A DNA stretch of 64,000 nt from Scopulibacillus darangshiensis (GCF_004341035.1 NZ_SLXK01000015.1:1-64000), one strand, 5' to 3'; numbered from the stretch's first letter, positions 8,255 to 16,995 are shown. Numbers and translations are program-made. Notes: a model not told the origin generated them from the sequence alone.

Positions 8255-8582
8255 AATTTGTTCCCTATCTCATCTTTAAATAAAAACCATGAGATGGCTG
8301 TCCTTATAGATCACCTCAGTTAAGACACCTTCTTTCTTTTTTGTCTCTTATTTTGTCACTTCATATTTTATTTTCTTTAATCCATGATACGGAAAGGGCT
8401 GATTAACGCCATTTTTGATACTGAGCTAGTGAGGTTCTCTTCATTCAGCGCTCTTATCGGTAAAACATATTTTTACCCTCGAAGTGCCATAATCATAGTC
8501 ATGCCAATGATTAAACCCCATCCCTTAGAAAGTTCAACTTGGTAAGAAAACAGCCAACGAACATTTCAAAGGGAGAGATTAC

Positions 8583-9347
8583 ATGCCACAAATATTTGAC
8601 TTTCAAGGTAACCAAGTGAGAACAACTCAAGAGGGTGAGGAGGTTTGGTTTGTTGCTAAAGATGTTTGCGAAGTGCTAGAGCTTAAAAACACCACAATGA
8701 CATTGAAACGTTTAGATGAGGACGAAAAGGCTAAATTAAATTTAGGGTTACGTGGCGGAGATACTAATTGTGTTAATAAGTTTGGTCTTTATAACTTGGT
8801 TTTACGGTCTGAAAAACCTCAAGCTAAACCATTCCAACGCTGGGTTACCCATGAGGTACTACCCGCTATTCGCCAGGACGGTGGTTACATGGCGACTACT
8901 GAGGGGGACAATGAGCAAGAGCCAACTCAAATGGAAAACTTAACAATTATTCACAAGCAGGCTGTACTTGGGAGAAACTTTAAGGTCTATGGTACTACTG
9001 AGGAGCCACTCTTTTTAGCGAAAGACGTTGCTGAGTGGATTGAGTACGGTGTCAAAAATGCGTATAGATTATATGATATGGTTGAGGGAGATGAAAGAAA
9101 AACCTGTTCCACATATTTTGGGGGTCAGCTTAGGGAAATGAAGTTCCTCACCGAAGATGGACTATATGAAGTGCTCATGCAGTCACGTAAACCATTAGCC
9201 AAGCAATTCAAGAAGCAAGTTAAGCAAATAATGAACACCATTCGGAAACATGGAGCTTATATGACTCCTGATACACTTGAGACAGCCAGCTCGTTATTTT
9301 CCCCTTTTGTTCCGCAAAAAATTTTTTCAATTTTTTTATTTCCTTGA
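8583..9347 (+). CDS. Tandem Bro-N antirepressor-like protein, C-terminus truncated
   Basis: 254 residues, ATG after AAAGGGAGAGATTAC. Two Bro-N domains lie in series: about 1-96 (VWFVAKDVCEVLELKN... HEVLPAIRQDGGYM) and about 120-226 (LFLAKDVAEWIEY... MNTIRKHGAYM). Bro-N proteins are phage antirepressors, normally followed by a KilA-C or similar DNA-binding domain. Here homology ends at MTPDTLE and the last 25 residues (FSPFVPQKIFSIFLFP) look like random read-out, so the effector domain seems lost. It may still bind DNA through Bro-N, or be a decaying gene. Confidence 0.75.
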   Translation: MPQIFDFQGNQVRTTQEGEEVWFVAKDVCEVLELKNTTMTLKRLDEDEKAKLNLGLRGGDTNCVNKFGLYNLVLRSEKPQAKPFQRWVTHEVLPAIRQDGGYMATTEGDNEQEPTQMENLTIIHKQAVLGRNFKVYGTTEEPLFLAKDVAEWIEYGVKNAYRLYDMVEGDERKTCSTYFGGQLREMKFLTEDGLYEVLMQSRKPLAKQFKKQVKQIMNTIRKHGAYMTPDTLETASSLFSPFVPQKIFSIFLFP

Positions 9348-9715
9348 TATGACTGGCTCTAAAGCCCTTTCCCTATTTTGAAAATGAAGCGTATGTAAAC
9401 ACCTTTCTGATATATATTAGTGTAAGGGATTTTCCTTCATGACTGCCTTCGTGCCTTTTGCGGTTTTCCTTCTAGTGATTTACACAGTTTGCTTTGAATA
9501 ATTGACCTCTTTCATTATCATTTGCTGATGGTAGCTCAGGGAGCTGGCTACTCAAATAAAGCTCCTTCATATCGCTCATTTTTTTAAATCTCCATTATTT
9601 TTTAAATCTCCATTATTTTTTTAATTTCACAATTGGAGCTCTTTATGACAGGGCTTCTTTTTATTGGAGTTAAATTGATATTGGTCATTCTTAATACAAC
9701 CAAGGGGGTGAAAAA
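9348..9715 (+). other. Intergenic, 368 bp
   Basis: No gene seen. It includes the short tandem repeat TTTTTTAAATCTCCATTA at about 9589-9625. Probable location of the promoter for the XRE-helicase operon. Confidence 0.45.
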
Positions 9716-9931
9716 ATGGTTCATTATACTGCTTACAACGATTTGAAAACTTTAATTAAGTCTAAAGGATACACACAAGCCCAGTTTGCTGAAATAACTG
9801 GAATGGACAGAGCAGAAATTTCAAGGCTATGCAACCGCCAAACATTCACTCTCAAGAAGATTTCTCAAATAGCTTCAGCTCTGGGAGAGGAGGACTTGAA
9901 CAAATATATTAAGTTGGTCAAAACAGGTTAA
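9716..9931 (+). CDS. XRE/Cro-type regulator
   Basis: 71 residues, ATG after AAGGGGGTGAAAAA. A helix-turn-helix spans about 20-55 (GYTQAQFAEITGMDRAEISR). It resembles phage Cro-type regulators. It sits 13 bp upstream of the helicase gene with a ribosome binding site between, so it is probably the first gene of the replication operon and may autoregulate it. Confidence 0.85.
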   Translation: MVHYTAYNDLKTLIKSKGYTQAQFAEITGMDRAEISRLCNRQTFTLKKISQIASALGEEDLNKYIKLVKTG

Positions 9932-9944
9932 GGAGGGGAAATAA

Positions 9945-11825
9945 TTGAGGTTAATTGCTGAGATAGGAGACAAGGCGGAGCTTGATGAGTTCAGCAAAAA
10001 GCTTTCCCATGATAGAGACGCTATTCATTTGTCTCTTGAGTTTGACGGAATAATGAAAGAAAGAGGAATTAAGCTTTCTCTTGATGAGGTCCATTTTACA
10101 CAAGCAAGTTTTGCTTTCTGGAATATTCAAGAACAGATGATAACCCCAATGGCTCATTGTGCTCCAGCTGGTTTTGGTAAGTCTACGATGTTGGAACTCT
10201 GGGGGGCTTATAATGGAAAACACAAAAGTTCTCTCTGGGGTGCTATCGTTGCTAAGCCAAAGGTTGAGCAGGTTATTGAGTTTACAAACAAGATTAACTC
10301 CCAAACCAATGGAACAGCAAGAGCGATTTTGGGAAAGGGTCAGTTTGAAACAGATAAGGAATATAAGGAACAATTCAAATTCCAAGAGTCAGCTCCTTTG
10401 CTTGTTATGACTCACAAAATGCTTGAGGTTTTGGTATCCCAAGGGAGACTGCCACAGTTCAGCAAATGGATTGATGGGGAAGGGAATGCTAGAAGGAGAA
10501 CAACCCTAATTATTGATGAACGTCCAATGTTTGCGGAAACTTCCACTCTTACACCAAGCACAATTGAGAAGCTCATAGACCTTGTGAGAGGTGTTTCATT
10601 AGCCTCATCTGGTAGGGAGAAAGCTTACTATGCAGACATTCAGAAGGTCGCCGAGAAGCTCAAAACAGAGCTCAAAAAACCAATTCAGAAAGATTCAAGA
10701 ACAGTCTACACAGTACCAGCAATTGACCCACTTTGGGAGGTACCCAATGAACTGGCAAATGATTGGATGAAAAACATTGACATTCTTGGTAATGAGCATA
10801 CTCTTCTAGGGATATTTGAAGAAGCCATTAAACGAGGTGGAACTTGTCAGGTCTCTGGCTCAGAGGGCAATGTTGGAACTAGCCTTATAATAGGGAGACA
10901 GATTTGGCAAAACGTCACATACATGAATACTCACATACTTGATGGTACAGCCATGGGAGATATGAATTATGGTTTTAGACCTTTTAATAAAATTGCTCCA
11001 GTGATTCCAGAGAGTGCATACCAAGGAACAACGATTAAAAATTGTTACAAACATAACCTTGGGAAGCAATTCTTTAAGAATAACGTGAAAGCCATTGACA
11101 AGACAGTGCAACTTGCTAAGGAACTATGTAAGGAACACAAAACGCTCTTGGTAGTTGTTTACAAGAAACTTTATGATGAATACAATAAGAAGCTTGCAAA
11201 AGAGATGGCACTTGGAAAGATTGAATTAAAATATTTTGATGACGAACGCTCCACAAATTCATACTCTCATTGTGACGGTATTCTATTTTTGGGGATTCAC
11301 AGAAAAGCTGTTGGATATTACCCAGAGATTACGAAGGTCGTAACTGGTGATGAGGTCAATGCTGATTATGCAACTAGTGGAGGTTTGAAGTTCAAAAATG
11401 AGCCAGTTCAAGAATATTTTATTTCAGACCAGCTTACAGACCGACTTCAGGGTATAGCAAGAACAAGGAATTATAAAAGTGAAGTTTCCACGACCGTCTA
11501 TATGTTTTCAATGGATAAAGAACTCCCAGAGAAAGTTATTGAGGAATTTGATGGAGCACAACTTGAAGAGTGGGGGCTTCCTTTCAGTCTAACTGATGAA
11601 GCCAAAAGAAAAAAGAAGTCAATTGACTATTATATGGATTACTTGAGAGCTGGAGACTTCTCAGGTGATGGTGTTAAGTGTTCTTATATTTATAAAGAAG
11701 CTTTGGAGATTGAAAGAACGACCTTCGCAAGAATAAAGAAAGCTCCAGAGGTTTTTGACCTCATGAATGAGCTAGGCATTGCTTACAACTCCAAGGGAAC
11801 TAGAATTGTGAAATTACAAAAATAG
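9945..11825 (+). CDS. SF2-like helicase/ATPase, putative replication protein
   Basis: 626 residues from a TTG start 9 bases after GGAGG. Walker A is CAPAGFGKSTM (about 72-82), Walker B is LIIDER (D191 E192), and DRLQGIARTRN (about 505) resembles SF2 motif VI. No primase or HNH domain is fused. It follows an XRE gene and precedes an HNH gene, as in phage/satellite replication blocks, and probably unwinds element DNA at its origin. The overall family was not identified. Confidence 0.7.
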   Translation: MRLIAEIGDKAELDEFSKKLSHDRDAIHLSLEFDGIMKERGIKLSLDEVHFTQASFAFWNIQEQMITPMAHCAPAGFGKSTMLELWGAYNGKHKSSLWGAIVAKPKVEQVIEFTNKINSQTNGTARAILGKGQFETDKEYKEQFKFQESAPLLVMTHKMLEVLVSQGRLPQFSKWIDGEGNARRRTTLIIDERPMFAETSTLTPSTIEKLIDLVRGVSLASSGREKAYYADIQKVAEKLKTELKKPIQKDSRTVYTVPAIDPLWEVPNELANDWMKNIDILGNEHTLLGIFEEAIKRGGTCQVSGSEGNVGTSLIIGRQIWQNVTYMNTHILDGTAMGDMNYGFRPFNKIAPVIPESAYQGTTIKNCYKHNLGKQFFKNNVKAIDKTVQLAKELCKEHKTLLVVVYKKLYDEYNKKLAKEMALGKIELKYFDDERSTNSYSHCDGILFLGIHRKAVGYYPEITKVVTGDEVNADYATSGGLKFKNEPVQEYFISDQLTDRLQGIARTRNYKSEVSTTVYMFSMDKELPEKVIEEFDGAQLEEWGLPFSLTDEAKRKKKSIDYYMDYLRAGDFSGDGVKCSYIYKEALEIERTTFARIKKAPEVFDLMNELGIAYNSKGTRIVKLQK

Positions 11826-11850
11826 CGGAATGATGAGGAGTGAGGGGTGT

Positions 11851-12474
11851 ATGAAATACGAAATAAGGAAAACACCAAAGACAAGGCAATTTGAGCTGGT
11901 TCATGATGGTGAAGTTGTTCAAAAGGTCTGTCGCTCATGTGGTCATGTGAAGCTCATAGAGGACTTTCACAGATACTCAGCAGGTCATACTCGCCCAGAT
12001 TGTAGAGATTGCCACAATAAGCGACAACGGAAATATATTCAAAATATAAAGCTCAAGAGGATAGCTTACAGGAACAACTCAAGGGCTAGATTGCAAGGTG
12101 CTCCAGATACTCTCACTGAGCAGGATGTCAAGGAGCTTTTTGAGTTCGCTGATGGGAAGTGCATGATTAGCGGTAAGGAGTGTGAGACTTTTGAGGTTGA
12201 CCACTTGCAAGCACTCTCTAAGTGCTGGCTAGGAAGCACGGCTGGGAATGTGATTCTAGTTAGCCCAGGGGTGAATAGAAAAAAAGGAACGCTCTCTATA
12301 TTTGAATTTGCTAAGTCTGAAAGCTCCAAAGGGCTAATTGATTTGTACCAATTGAGAAAGACTTTTGATTACTTGGCTTCAAAATATGGAATAACTACTG
12401 AGCGCTATGTAGGATTCCTGCTTGATTGCGAGGAGCTGGCTAAAAGGCAAAAGGAGCTCTTGTCAAAGAATTAA
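11851..12474 (+). CDS. HNH endonuclease
   Basis: 207 residues from ATG 11851, 10 bases after AGGAG; ATGs at 11830/11833 lie before that site. A zinc-binding CRSCGHVK...CRDC pair (about 29-57) is followed by an HNH core: CMISGKECETFEVDHLQALS and GNVILVSPGVNRKKG. HNH nucleases next to terminase genes help cut concatemers in HK97-like packaging. Here it lies upstream of the terminase/protease-like genes, which fits that role. A homing or recombination role is possible. Confidence 0.85.
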   Translation: MKYEIRKTPKTRQFELVHDGEVVQKVCRSCGHVKLIEDFHRYSAGHTRPDCRDCHNKRQRKYIQNIKLKRIAYRNNSRARLQGAPDTLTEQDVKELFEFADGKCMISGKECETFEVDHLQALSKCWLGSTAGNVILVSPGVNRKKGTLSIFEFAKSESSKGLIDLYQLRKTFDYLASKYGITTERYVGFLLDCEELAKRQKELLSKN

Positions 12475-12565
12475 CTCATAAGTGATAACTAAAATGCAAC
12501 CCCTTGGAGCTGATCGCTCGAAGGTTATTTGGCATTCAAAAAAAAGCACTGGAGGATGATTGATT

Positions 12566-13171
12566 ATGGGACTAAGAGAAATTTTTGGAGCTAAGAAGAA
12601 AACAGAACTGGAGAAAAACCAAGAGGAGCTGAACATTGTTAACAGCTCAATTAGTGAGGAACAAGCTACCAAGGGCAGATTGGCAGAAGCCACCCGCTTG
12701 ATTAACATTGAGCTTGAGATTGGCACTGACAAGGAGCTTGAACGAAGAGCAAAACGGATTCAGACCGCTTCAGAGCAAAATGCTCAGAGATTAGCAGATT
12801 TGCAGGCTCGTAAAGCGGAACTTGAGAGGCAAATTCAAGAGCTCAACTCCGAGAAACGCTTGGCACACTTGCATGAACTAGCTGAGGAAGACCTCAAGAG
12901 TTACGAGCGAGGACGCAGAGCCACAGTCATAAAACAAGAGATTAGAAAGATTTTCTCAGAAATTGAGAGCAGAGATGGACAATGGAGTTACTCCAAACCT
13001 GAAAGACTCCTCAAGGAGTTTGGCATTGAATACGGTCACTTTAACCAAAAAGACCCTGTTCAAAAGGAAGGTCACGAGATTTGGGAACCAAAACGCATTC
13101 AGACTAATGAGCGGATTGATAAGGAAGCTAAAAAGCTGATTCAGGACATTAAGGACTACATGGGAGAGTAA
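12566..13171 (+). CDS. Coiled-coil protein, unknown
   Basis: 201 residues, ATG 10 bases after GGAGG (TTG 12560 is too close). Residues about 10-120 are a long coiled coil (ELEKNQEELNIVNSS, ADLQARKAELERQIQEL); the rest is a charged helical domain. It precedes three small genes and the protease-like gene. It may be a morphogenesis or redirection factor of the satellite, but no known domain is recognised. Confidence 0.65.
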   Translation: MGLREIFGAKKKTELEKNQEELNIVNSSISEEQATKGRLAEATRLINIELEIGTDKELERRAKRIQTASEQNAQRLADLQARKAELERQIQELNSEKRLAHLHELAEEDLKSYERGRRATVIKQEIRKIFSEIESRDGQWSYSKPERLLKEFGIEYGHFNQKDPVQKEGHEIWEPKRIQTNERIDKEAKKLIQDIKDYMGE

Positions 13172-13214
13172 TGCCCTCCCCTCTTCCCCAATTTCAACTC
13201 AGGAGTGATGACCA

Positions 13215-13364
13215 ATGAGAAAACCAGTGATTACCTTTGAGGAGCGCCTTGAATGGATAAACCACGAGAACCAATTTGAAAGCACACTTGCAAGGCTCCA
13301 GCTCAGACAGTTGAAGCTCGAAGAGATGAGATGCTCTCAAAAATACAACCCACAAACGAGGTGA
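13215..13364 (+). CDS. Very small protein, unknown
   Basis: 49 residues (MRKPVITFEERLEWINHENQ...), ATG 5 to 6 bases after AGGAGTGATG. Helical and charged. It overlaps the ribosome binding site of the next gene (GAGGTGA at its stop), implying coupled translation. Confidence 0.6.
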   Translation: MRKPVITFEERLEWINHENQFESTLARLQLRQLKLEEMRCSQKYNPQTR

Positions 13365-13370
13365 GCACGA

Positions 13371-13580
13371 TTGGAAAATGTCAAACACAATTATAAAGCT
13401 TTGCTTATGGAGTACGATAAGGCTTCAGAGTTTTTCCAAGAAACTGGGTTTACTCGGTTGCTGGCTCACGCTCTGGAAAATTTAGAACGCTTTGAGAGAG
13501 TGTTTATTAAATATTTTTCTCTTGAAGAGCTTCAGGAGTTACAGGTTGAGCTAGGCTCACAAGGGTTGGCAATTGTTTAA
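13371..13580 (+). CDS. Small helical protein, unknown
   Basis: 69 residues from a TTG start 6 bases after GAGGTG. Rich in Leu/Glu/Phe (LLMEYDKASEFFQETGFTRL). No domain recognised. Part of the tightly spaced morphogenesis-like operon. Confidence 0.6.
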   Translation: MENVKHNYKALLMEYDKASEFFQETGFTRLLAHALENLERFERVFIKYFSLEELQELQVELGSQGLAIV

Positions 13581-13609
13581 TAACACTAATGTAACGGGGT
13601 GATTTGAAA

Positions 13610-14728
13610 ATGAGCAAAGATATGCGTTTAACAGACGAACAGGTTGATAGGTTGATATTCCTACTTGATAAAGCCTTTAACAAAAAGGAAGGTCTTGATA
13701 AAAGTGAACTCAAGGAATTACACAAGTTATTGCCTACATTGTTTGATGTTGCACAGAAGGGTCAAAATGTTGAAGGTGCAATGAAGGACTTACCCAAGTC
13801 AACCAAAGATACTATTGAAAGGGTACTTGCTAGGACTCCTGAGAAGGCAAAACAGGAAACTCTAAATAGGTTGCTGGGGTTGTCATTCAAAGAAGAAACA
13901 CACCGCTTCATTGATAAGAAAATATATTACATTGGGAACTTTAGTGAGACGGTCAAAGAAGAGGGCAAATATTTCAAAGTTGGTGAGATGTTTTCAGCTG
14001 GCACTCATAGAGGAGTGAACTACACCGAGGAGGACATTAAACAGCTTGCCGCCAATTTCAAAGCTGGGGATGATGTCCCTGTTCAGTTAGATCACTCAGA
14101 AAGTGCTCGTGATACTGTCGGATACATTAAAGAGGTTTACGCTGAAGGCAAGAAACTAATGGGTAAGCTTATGATTATTGACAAGAAAGCTCAGGAGAAA
14201 ATTGATAATGGGTTAATGAAAAAGCTTTCCGTTTCATTCTACCTCAAAAAAGTAGGGAATAAGCTCAGACCCCATAAGCTGAGGGAGGTGTCTCTTGTAG
14301 CATTCCCACAGGTCAAAGGAGCCCAACTTTTCAATGAACAGCCTGTAAGTTTAACTGAAAAGTTCCAAGCCTTGAATGAAAAGCTTGATAAATTCGCTTC
14401 TAAGGTTGGAGTTGATTTTTCAACTGATAAAGAGAAGCCAGTACCCAAAAAAACTCAGTTGAATGACCCTTACAAGGAACTTGAGGAGATTAAGCAGGCT
14501 CAAAAAGATGAAATTCATAATAACTACCTAGAACGGATTGAGCGAGAAGCAAAACTCAGTAGAATGCTTCCAAAGGAGCGTCTTGAGTACCAACAAAAGG
14601 AACTCTTTGATGAGCATATGAAATTTGAAGAGGAAGCCCGCAAACTCTCAGAAAAAATTGCTGATGATAGACTTGATGCTCGTATGGCTCAATTTGAAAA
14701 GTACGTTCAAGAGGAAATGAAAAAGTAA
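13610..14728 (+). CDS. Prohead protease/scaffold-like protein
   Basis: 372 residues, ATG 7 bases after GGGGTG. The central part (about 125-235) follows phage capsid maturation proteases: an EEDIKQLAANFKAGDDVPV strand, VQLDH (catalytic-type His), DTVGYIKEVY, then a GLMKKLSVSFYL serine motif and REVSLVAFP. The C-terminal 120 residues are a charged coiled coil, as in protease-scaffold fusions of Mu I or HK97-like systems. An N-terminal helical domain of about 120 residues is unusual. No capsid gene accompanies it, so it may act on a helper phage capsid. The family is clear in pattern; exact kinship needs a profile search. Confidence 0.7.
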   Translation: MSKDMRLTDEQVDRLIFLLDKAFNKKEGLDKSELKELHKLLPTLFDVAQKGQNVEGAMKDLPKSTKDTIERVLARTPEKAKQETLNRLLGLSFKEETHRFIDKKIYYIGNFSETVKEEGKYFKVGEMFSAGTHRGVNYTEEDIKQLAANFKAGDDVPVQLDHSESARDTVGYIKEVYAEGKKLMGKLMIIDKKAQEKIDNGLMKKLSVSFYLKKVGNKLRPHKLREVSLVAFPQVKGAQLFNEQPVSLTEKFQALNEKLDKFASKVGVDFSTDKEKPVPKKTQLNDPYKELEEIKQAQKDEIHNNYLERIEREAKLSRMLPKERLEYQQKELFDEHMKFEEEARKLSEKIADDRLDARMAQFEKYVQEEMKK

Positions 14729-14734
14729 ACAAGA

Positions 14735-14762
14735 GGGAGCCACTTTCCGGGGTGGCTCTTTT
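14735..14762 (+). terminator. Terminator after protease-like gene
   Basis: GAGCCAC pairs with GTGGCTC around a short loop, followed by TTTT. It lies directly after the stop codon at 14728 and before the next ribosome binding site. Confidence 0.75.
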
Positions 14763-14781
14763 GAATGGGGAGGATAAAGAT

Positions 14782-14955
14782 ATGAAGAAAAAACTCAGCG
14801 ACTTTTCTCCTCAAGAGATAGCTCAAATGGAGGAAGCCATAAGAAATATACAAAACAAAAAAAGTCTTGCCCTTTTTATGGCTGGGTGTCATGAGCTTGA
14901 AAGGATAGCTGGGGAGGATATTCTCAATGAGGCACTCAGGAAGCTAAACAAATAA
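14782..14955 (+). CDS. Small helical protein, unknown
   Basis: 57 residues from ATG 14782, 9 bases after GGGGAGG; a longer reading from 14752 would overlap the terminator and is rejected. Amphipathic helices (LSDFSPQEIAQMEEAIRNIQ). It precedes the small-terminase-like gene. Confidence 0.6.
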   Translation: MKKKLSDFSPQEIAQMEEAIRNIQNKKSLALFMAGCHELERIAGEDILNEALRKLNK

Positions 14956-14974
14956 ACAAAGGAGGTGCATGATA

Positions 14975-15637
14975 TTGGCAAGGAAAAGAGTGGGGAGACC
15001 AAAAAAGAATAGTCTCCCTCTTGAGCTTCAGAAAAAAATTGAAGCCCTTGAGGGTGAGACTGATAAGAGCAAAATTAAGGAGCTTAAAGACCTTATGAAA
15101 CTGGAGCCCGAGGTTTGCGGGGCTTTACAGAAGAATGGTCAAGTCTGTGTAAAGGCTCCTTGGAGAAATGAAAACGGAGAGATTAACAATGGAAGGTGTG
15201 CAGTTCATAAAGGGAAACCAAATACACACATTTCAAAAGACCCAGAAAGGAGGGCAAAACAATTGGCAAATTTAAACCCAAAAGCAGGATTAATTCATGG
15301 TATGTATTCAAAGGACTTTAAAGACAAGTTCACCAAAGAGGAAGTTGAGTTCTACAATGAGACGGTTAATTGGTTTGTGGATACTTACCCCGAGGACGCT
15401 GACCCAATAAACCTGAACTTGCTCCATAGATATGCTATTAACGCAATTAAAACAATGAGACAGGAAAGCACAGACTTCCTCAAAGAGTCACGCTCCCAGA
15501 ACAGCTTTGAGAAACTTATGTCAAGTTTTGTTAATGACCTTGGACTCAATAAGCGTTACAAGGACAGCAAGGAAAATAAGGACAATAAGCAAGATATTAG
15601 TTTAGCAATGCTATTTGATACGGATGACAACGAATAA
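14975..15637 (+). CDS. Small terminase subunit-like protein
   Basis: 220 residues from TTG 14975, 8 bases after GGAGGTG; ATG 14969 is too close to that site. The N-terminus has an AT-hook-like RKRVGRPKKN. CGALQKNGQVCVKAP and CAVHKGKP form a Cys/His cluster. LNPKAGLIHGMYSKDF followed by helices and a DLGLNKRYKDSKE tail resembles small terminases of Gram-positive phages. It would recognise the element's pac/cos site and recruit the helper's large subunit, which the element lacks. Moderate confidence in the family. Confidence 0.6.
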   Translation: MARKRVGRPKKNSLPLELQKKIEALEGETDKSKIKELKDLMKLEPEVCGALQKNGQVCVKAPWRNENGEINNGRCAVHKGKPNTHISKDPERRAKQLANLNPKAGLIHGMYSKDFKDKFTKEEVEFYNETVNWFVDTYPEDADPINLNLLHRYAINAIKTMRQESTDFLKESRSQNSFEKLMSSFVNDLGLNKRYKDSKENKDNKQDISLAMLFDTDDNE

Positions 15638-15715
15638 GAAAACAGCTCACAAGTCCTCTTATGAGGGCTTATTTGAGTTGAAATAAAAAACAAACAAAAT
15701 GGAGGATGATTTATT

Positions 15716-16147
15716 ATGGCTCAAAATTATGTAGAGTACCACATTCCAGAAGGTTCATTACACACATTTTATGTTGCTGAGGGGAAAACAGTAAAGATTG
15801 GTCAAATGGTCGAAGTAGTTGAAGGTGCTAAGGTACAAGTTGCTGGAGCTGGTTCTAAAAAGGTTCTAGGAGTAGTTTACGCTGGAACAGTTGGTAAGGA
15901 CGGCTTAAATGTTGGTTATGAAGGGGATAAAAACGAGGTTGCAACTGTTGTGGTTCTTAAGCCACTTGTTTTCTTGGAAGCTGGTGGAGCTATTAACGCT
16001 GGTGACATGTTAGAAGCTGGTGCTAATGGAACCGTTGTAGCTCACTCCTCAACTTCAACTTTTGTGGCTGGTGAGTATAGCCAAGTGGTTGGTATTGCCC
16101 TTGAAAGTGCTACCTCGGGGAAGCGTTTTAGAGTGGCACTTGGTTAA
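15716..16147 (+). CDS. Capsid cement/decoration-like protein
   Basis: 143 residues, ATG after GGAGGATGATTTATT. All-beta, Ala/Gly/Val-rich, with the pattern of DUF2190-type capsid cement proteins: VAEGKTVKIGQMVEVV, INAGDMLEAGANGTVV, YSQVVGIALESATSGKRFRV. Such proteins stabilise capsids from outside. No major capsid gene lies here, so it would decorate a helper-derived capsid. It is probably the most highly expressed structural gene of the element given its optimal ribosome binding site and codon choice. Confidence 0.65.
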   Translation: MAQNYVEYHIPEGSLHTFYVAEGKTVKIGQMVEVVEGAKVQVAGAGSKKVLGVVYAGTVGKDGLNVGYEGDKNEVATVVVLKPLVFLEAGGAINAGDMLEAGANGTVVAHSSTSTFVAGEYSQVVGIALESATSGKRFRVALG

Positions 16148-16158
16148 TTGAATAATTT

Positions 16159-16230
16159 GAGACAGAGGGAGATTGAGAGAACAACGCAGAAGCCAACTGG
16201 TGGAGTTGATCTTTTGACTCCCTCTTTCTC
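16159..16230 (+). repeat. Inverted repeat after cement-like gene
   Basis: GAGACAGAGGGAG (16159-16171) pairs with CTCCCTCTTTCTC (16218-16230) with one mismatch and a 46-base loop. No strong T run follows, so it may be an mRNA-stabilising stem or a weak terminator. Confidence 0.45.
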
Positions 16231-16269
16231 TCATCTTTGCTTTAAAAATAAACTTATGGAGTTGGTGAT

Positions 16270-16383
16270 ATGTTTACCCATTATTCTTTTGAAAACAAGC
16301 TTTTCGTAAGAGTCAATAAAGGTGTAAGCCTTATTAGGGTTAAAAAAGCTGGACTATTTTTAAGGTCTGGTTCTTGTCTCTAA
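16270..16383 (+). CDS. Very small basic protein, unknown
   Basis: 37 residues (MFTHYSFENKLFVRVNKGVSL...), ATG 6 to 8 bases after GGAGTTGGTG. Basic and beta-like. No homology recognised. The reading frame is short, so this could be chance. Confidence 0.4.
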   Translation: MFTHYSFENKLFVRVNKGVSLIRVKKAGLFLRSGSCL

Positions 16384-16424
16384 AGGGATGTTATAATATA
16401 GAAAAAATATTGGGGGCTATTGAT

Positions 16425-16760
16425 GTGGAGAAAATTCTTGAGCAAATCCTTGGTGAGCTAAAAGAGATTAGAGAAGGTCAAGAAGGTCTTGGAAAAGGAG
16501 TTGACAGCATTGGGGCAAAGCTTGATGGTTTAGACACCAAAATTGGCGGTATTGACCAAAAAGTTGAAAACCTCAAGGAATCAATTATCGAAGGCTTAGA
16601 ACCTTATTTTGATCGCTTAGAAAAACATATAGATAACTCTCATGAAAAGGTTATTCCCCTCACAGACAAGCAACAAAACACCATTGATGTCCTTTCAGCT
16701 CGCTCAATCAAACATGAAGCAGAAATAAAAGAACTCAAGCGATTAGTAAAAAATAAGTAA
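16425..16760 (+). CDS. Coiled-coil protein, phage-like
   Basis: 111 residues from GTG 16425, 8 bases after GGGGG. A TATAAT box at 16392 lies upstream of this start and argues against the longer frame from 16374. The sequence is a heptad coiled coil (LEQILGELKEIREGQEG, GLDTKIGGIDQKVENLKE). It is similar in style to short phage proteins of unknown role; a structural linker or anti-host factor is possible. Confidence 0.6.
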   Translation: MEKILEQILGELKEIREGQEGLGKGVDSIGAKLDGLDTKIGGIDQKVENLKESIIEGLEPYFDRLEKHIDNSHEKVIPLTDKQQNTIDVLSARSIKHEAEIKELKRLVKNK

Positions 16761-16768
16761 GAACTAAC

Positions 16769-16802
16769 GAGCTGGACTTTATGAGTTTGGCTCTTTTTTT
16801 TT
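16769..16802 (+). terminator. Intrinsic terminator
   Basis: GAGCTGGACT pairs with GAGTTTGGCTC (with G-T pairs) around a TTAT loop, followed by nine T. It closes the transcript through the coiled-coil gene. Confidence 0.8.
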
Positions 16803-16995
16803 GCCCTTTTTGAGCTAGTCCCCCGAGAAGCTCCTCGCAGGCTCGCCAATCAAATTTATTCTTTATCAGACCTAAGACATGGACAGCTTTCTAAAATCCT
16901 CACACAGTCAATCCTCTGAGGTCTAATTAACCCAATATAATATGTTGATTTATAGTCGGTTAAGCGAATAAGGGTAAATTTATTTATAAAAACTA

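Larger units (their letters stand above)
6817..8582 (+). other. Gene-free stretch of 1.77 kb; candidate origin/regulatory region
   Basis: Open frames here (6903-7187, 7306-7503) lack good ribosome binding sites and have proline/serine-rich, non-protein-like composition, so they are not called. The left part is rich in AGCTC/CTCA words. A run of 10 C lies at 7878-7887. From about 7920 to 8300 the sequence is very AT-rich, with repeated TTAACTA/TAACTAG words and the inverted repeat CTAATA-N9-TATTAG at 8058-8078. This is a plausible replication origin region. A promoter and terminator-like hairpin inside it suggest a small RNA (separate entry). Confidence 0.5.

Noticed and set aside
12121-13171. 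Apparent excess of the word AGCT in the element
   Set aside because: Hand counts suggest roughly two- to four-fold more than in some flanking genes, but glmM is also rich; too uncertain without a k-mer count.
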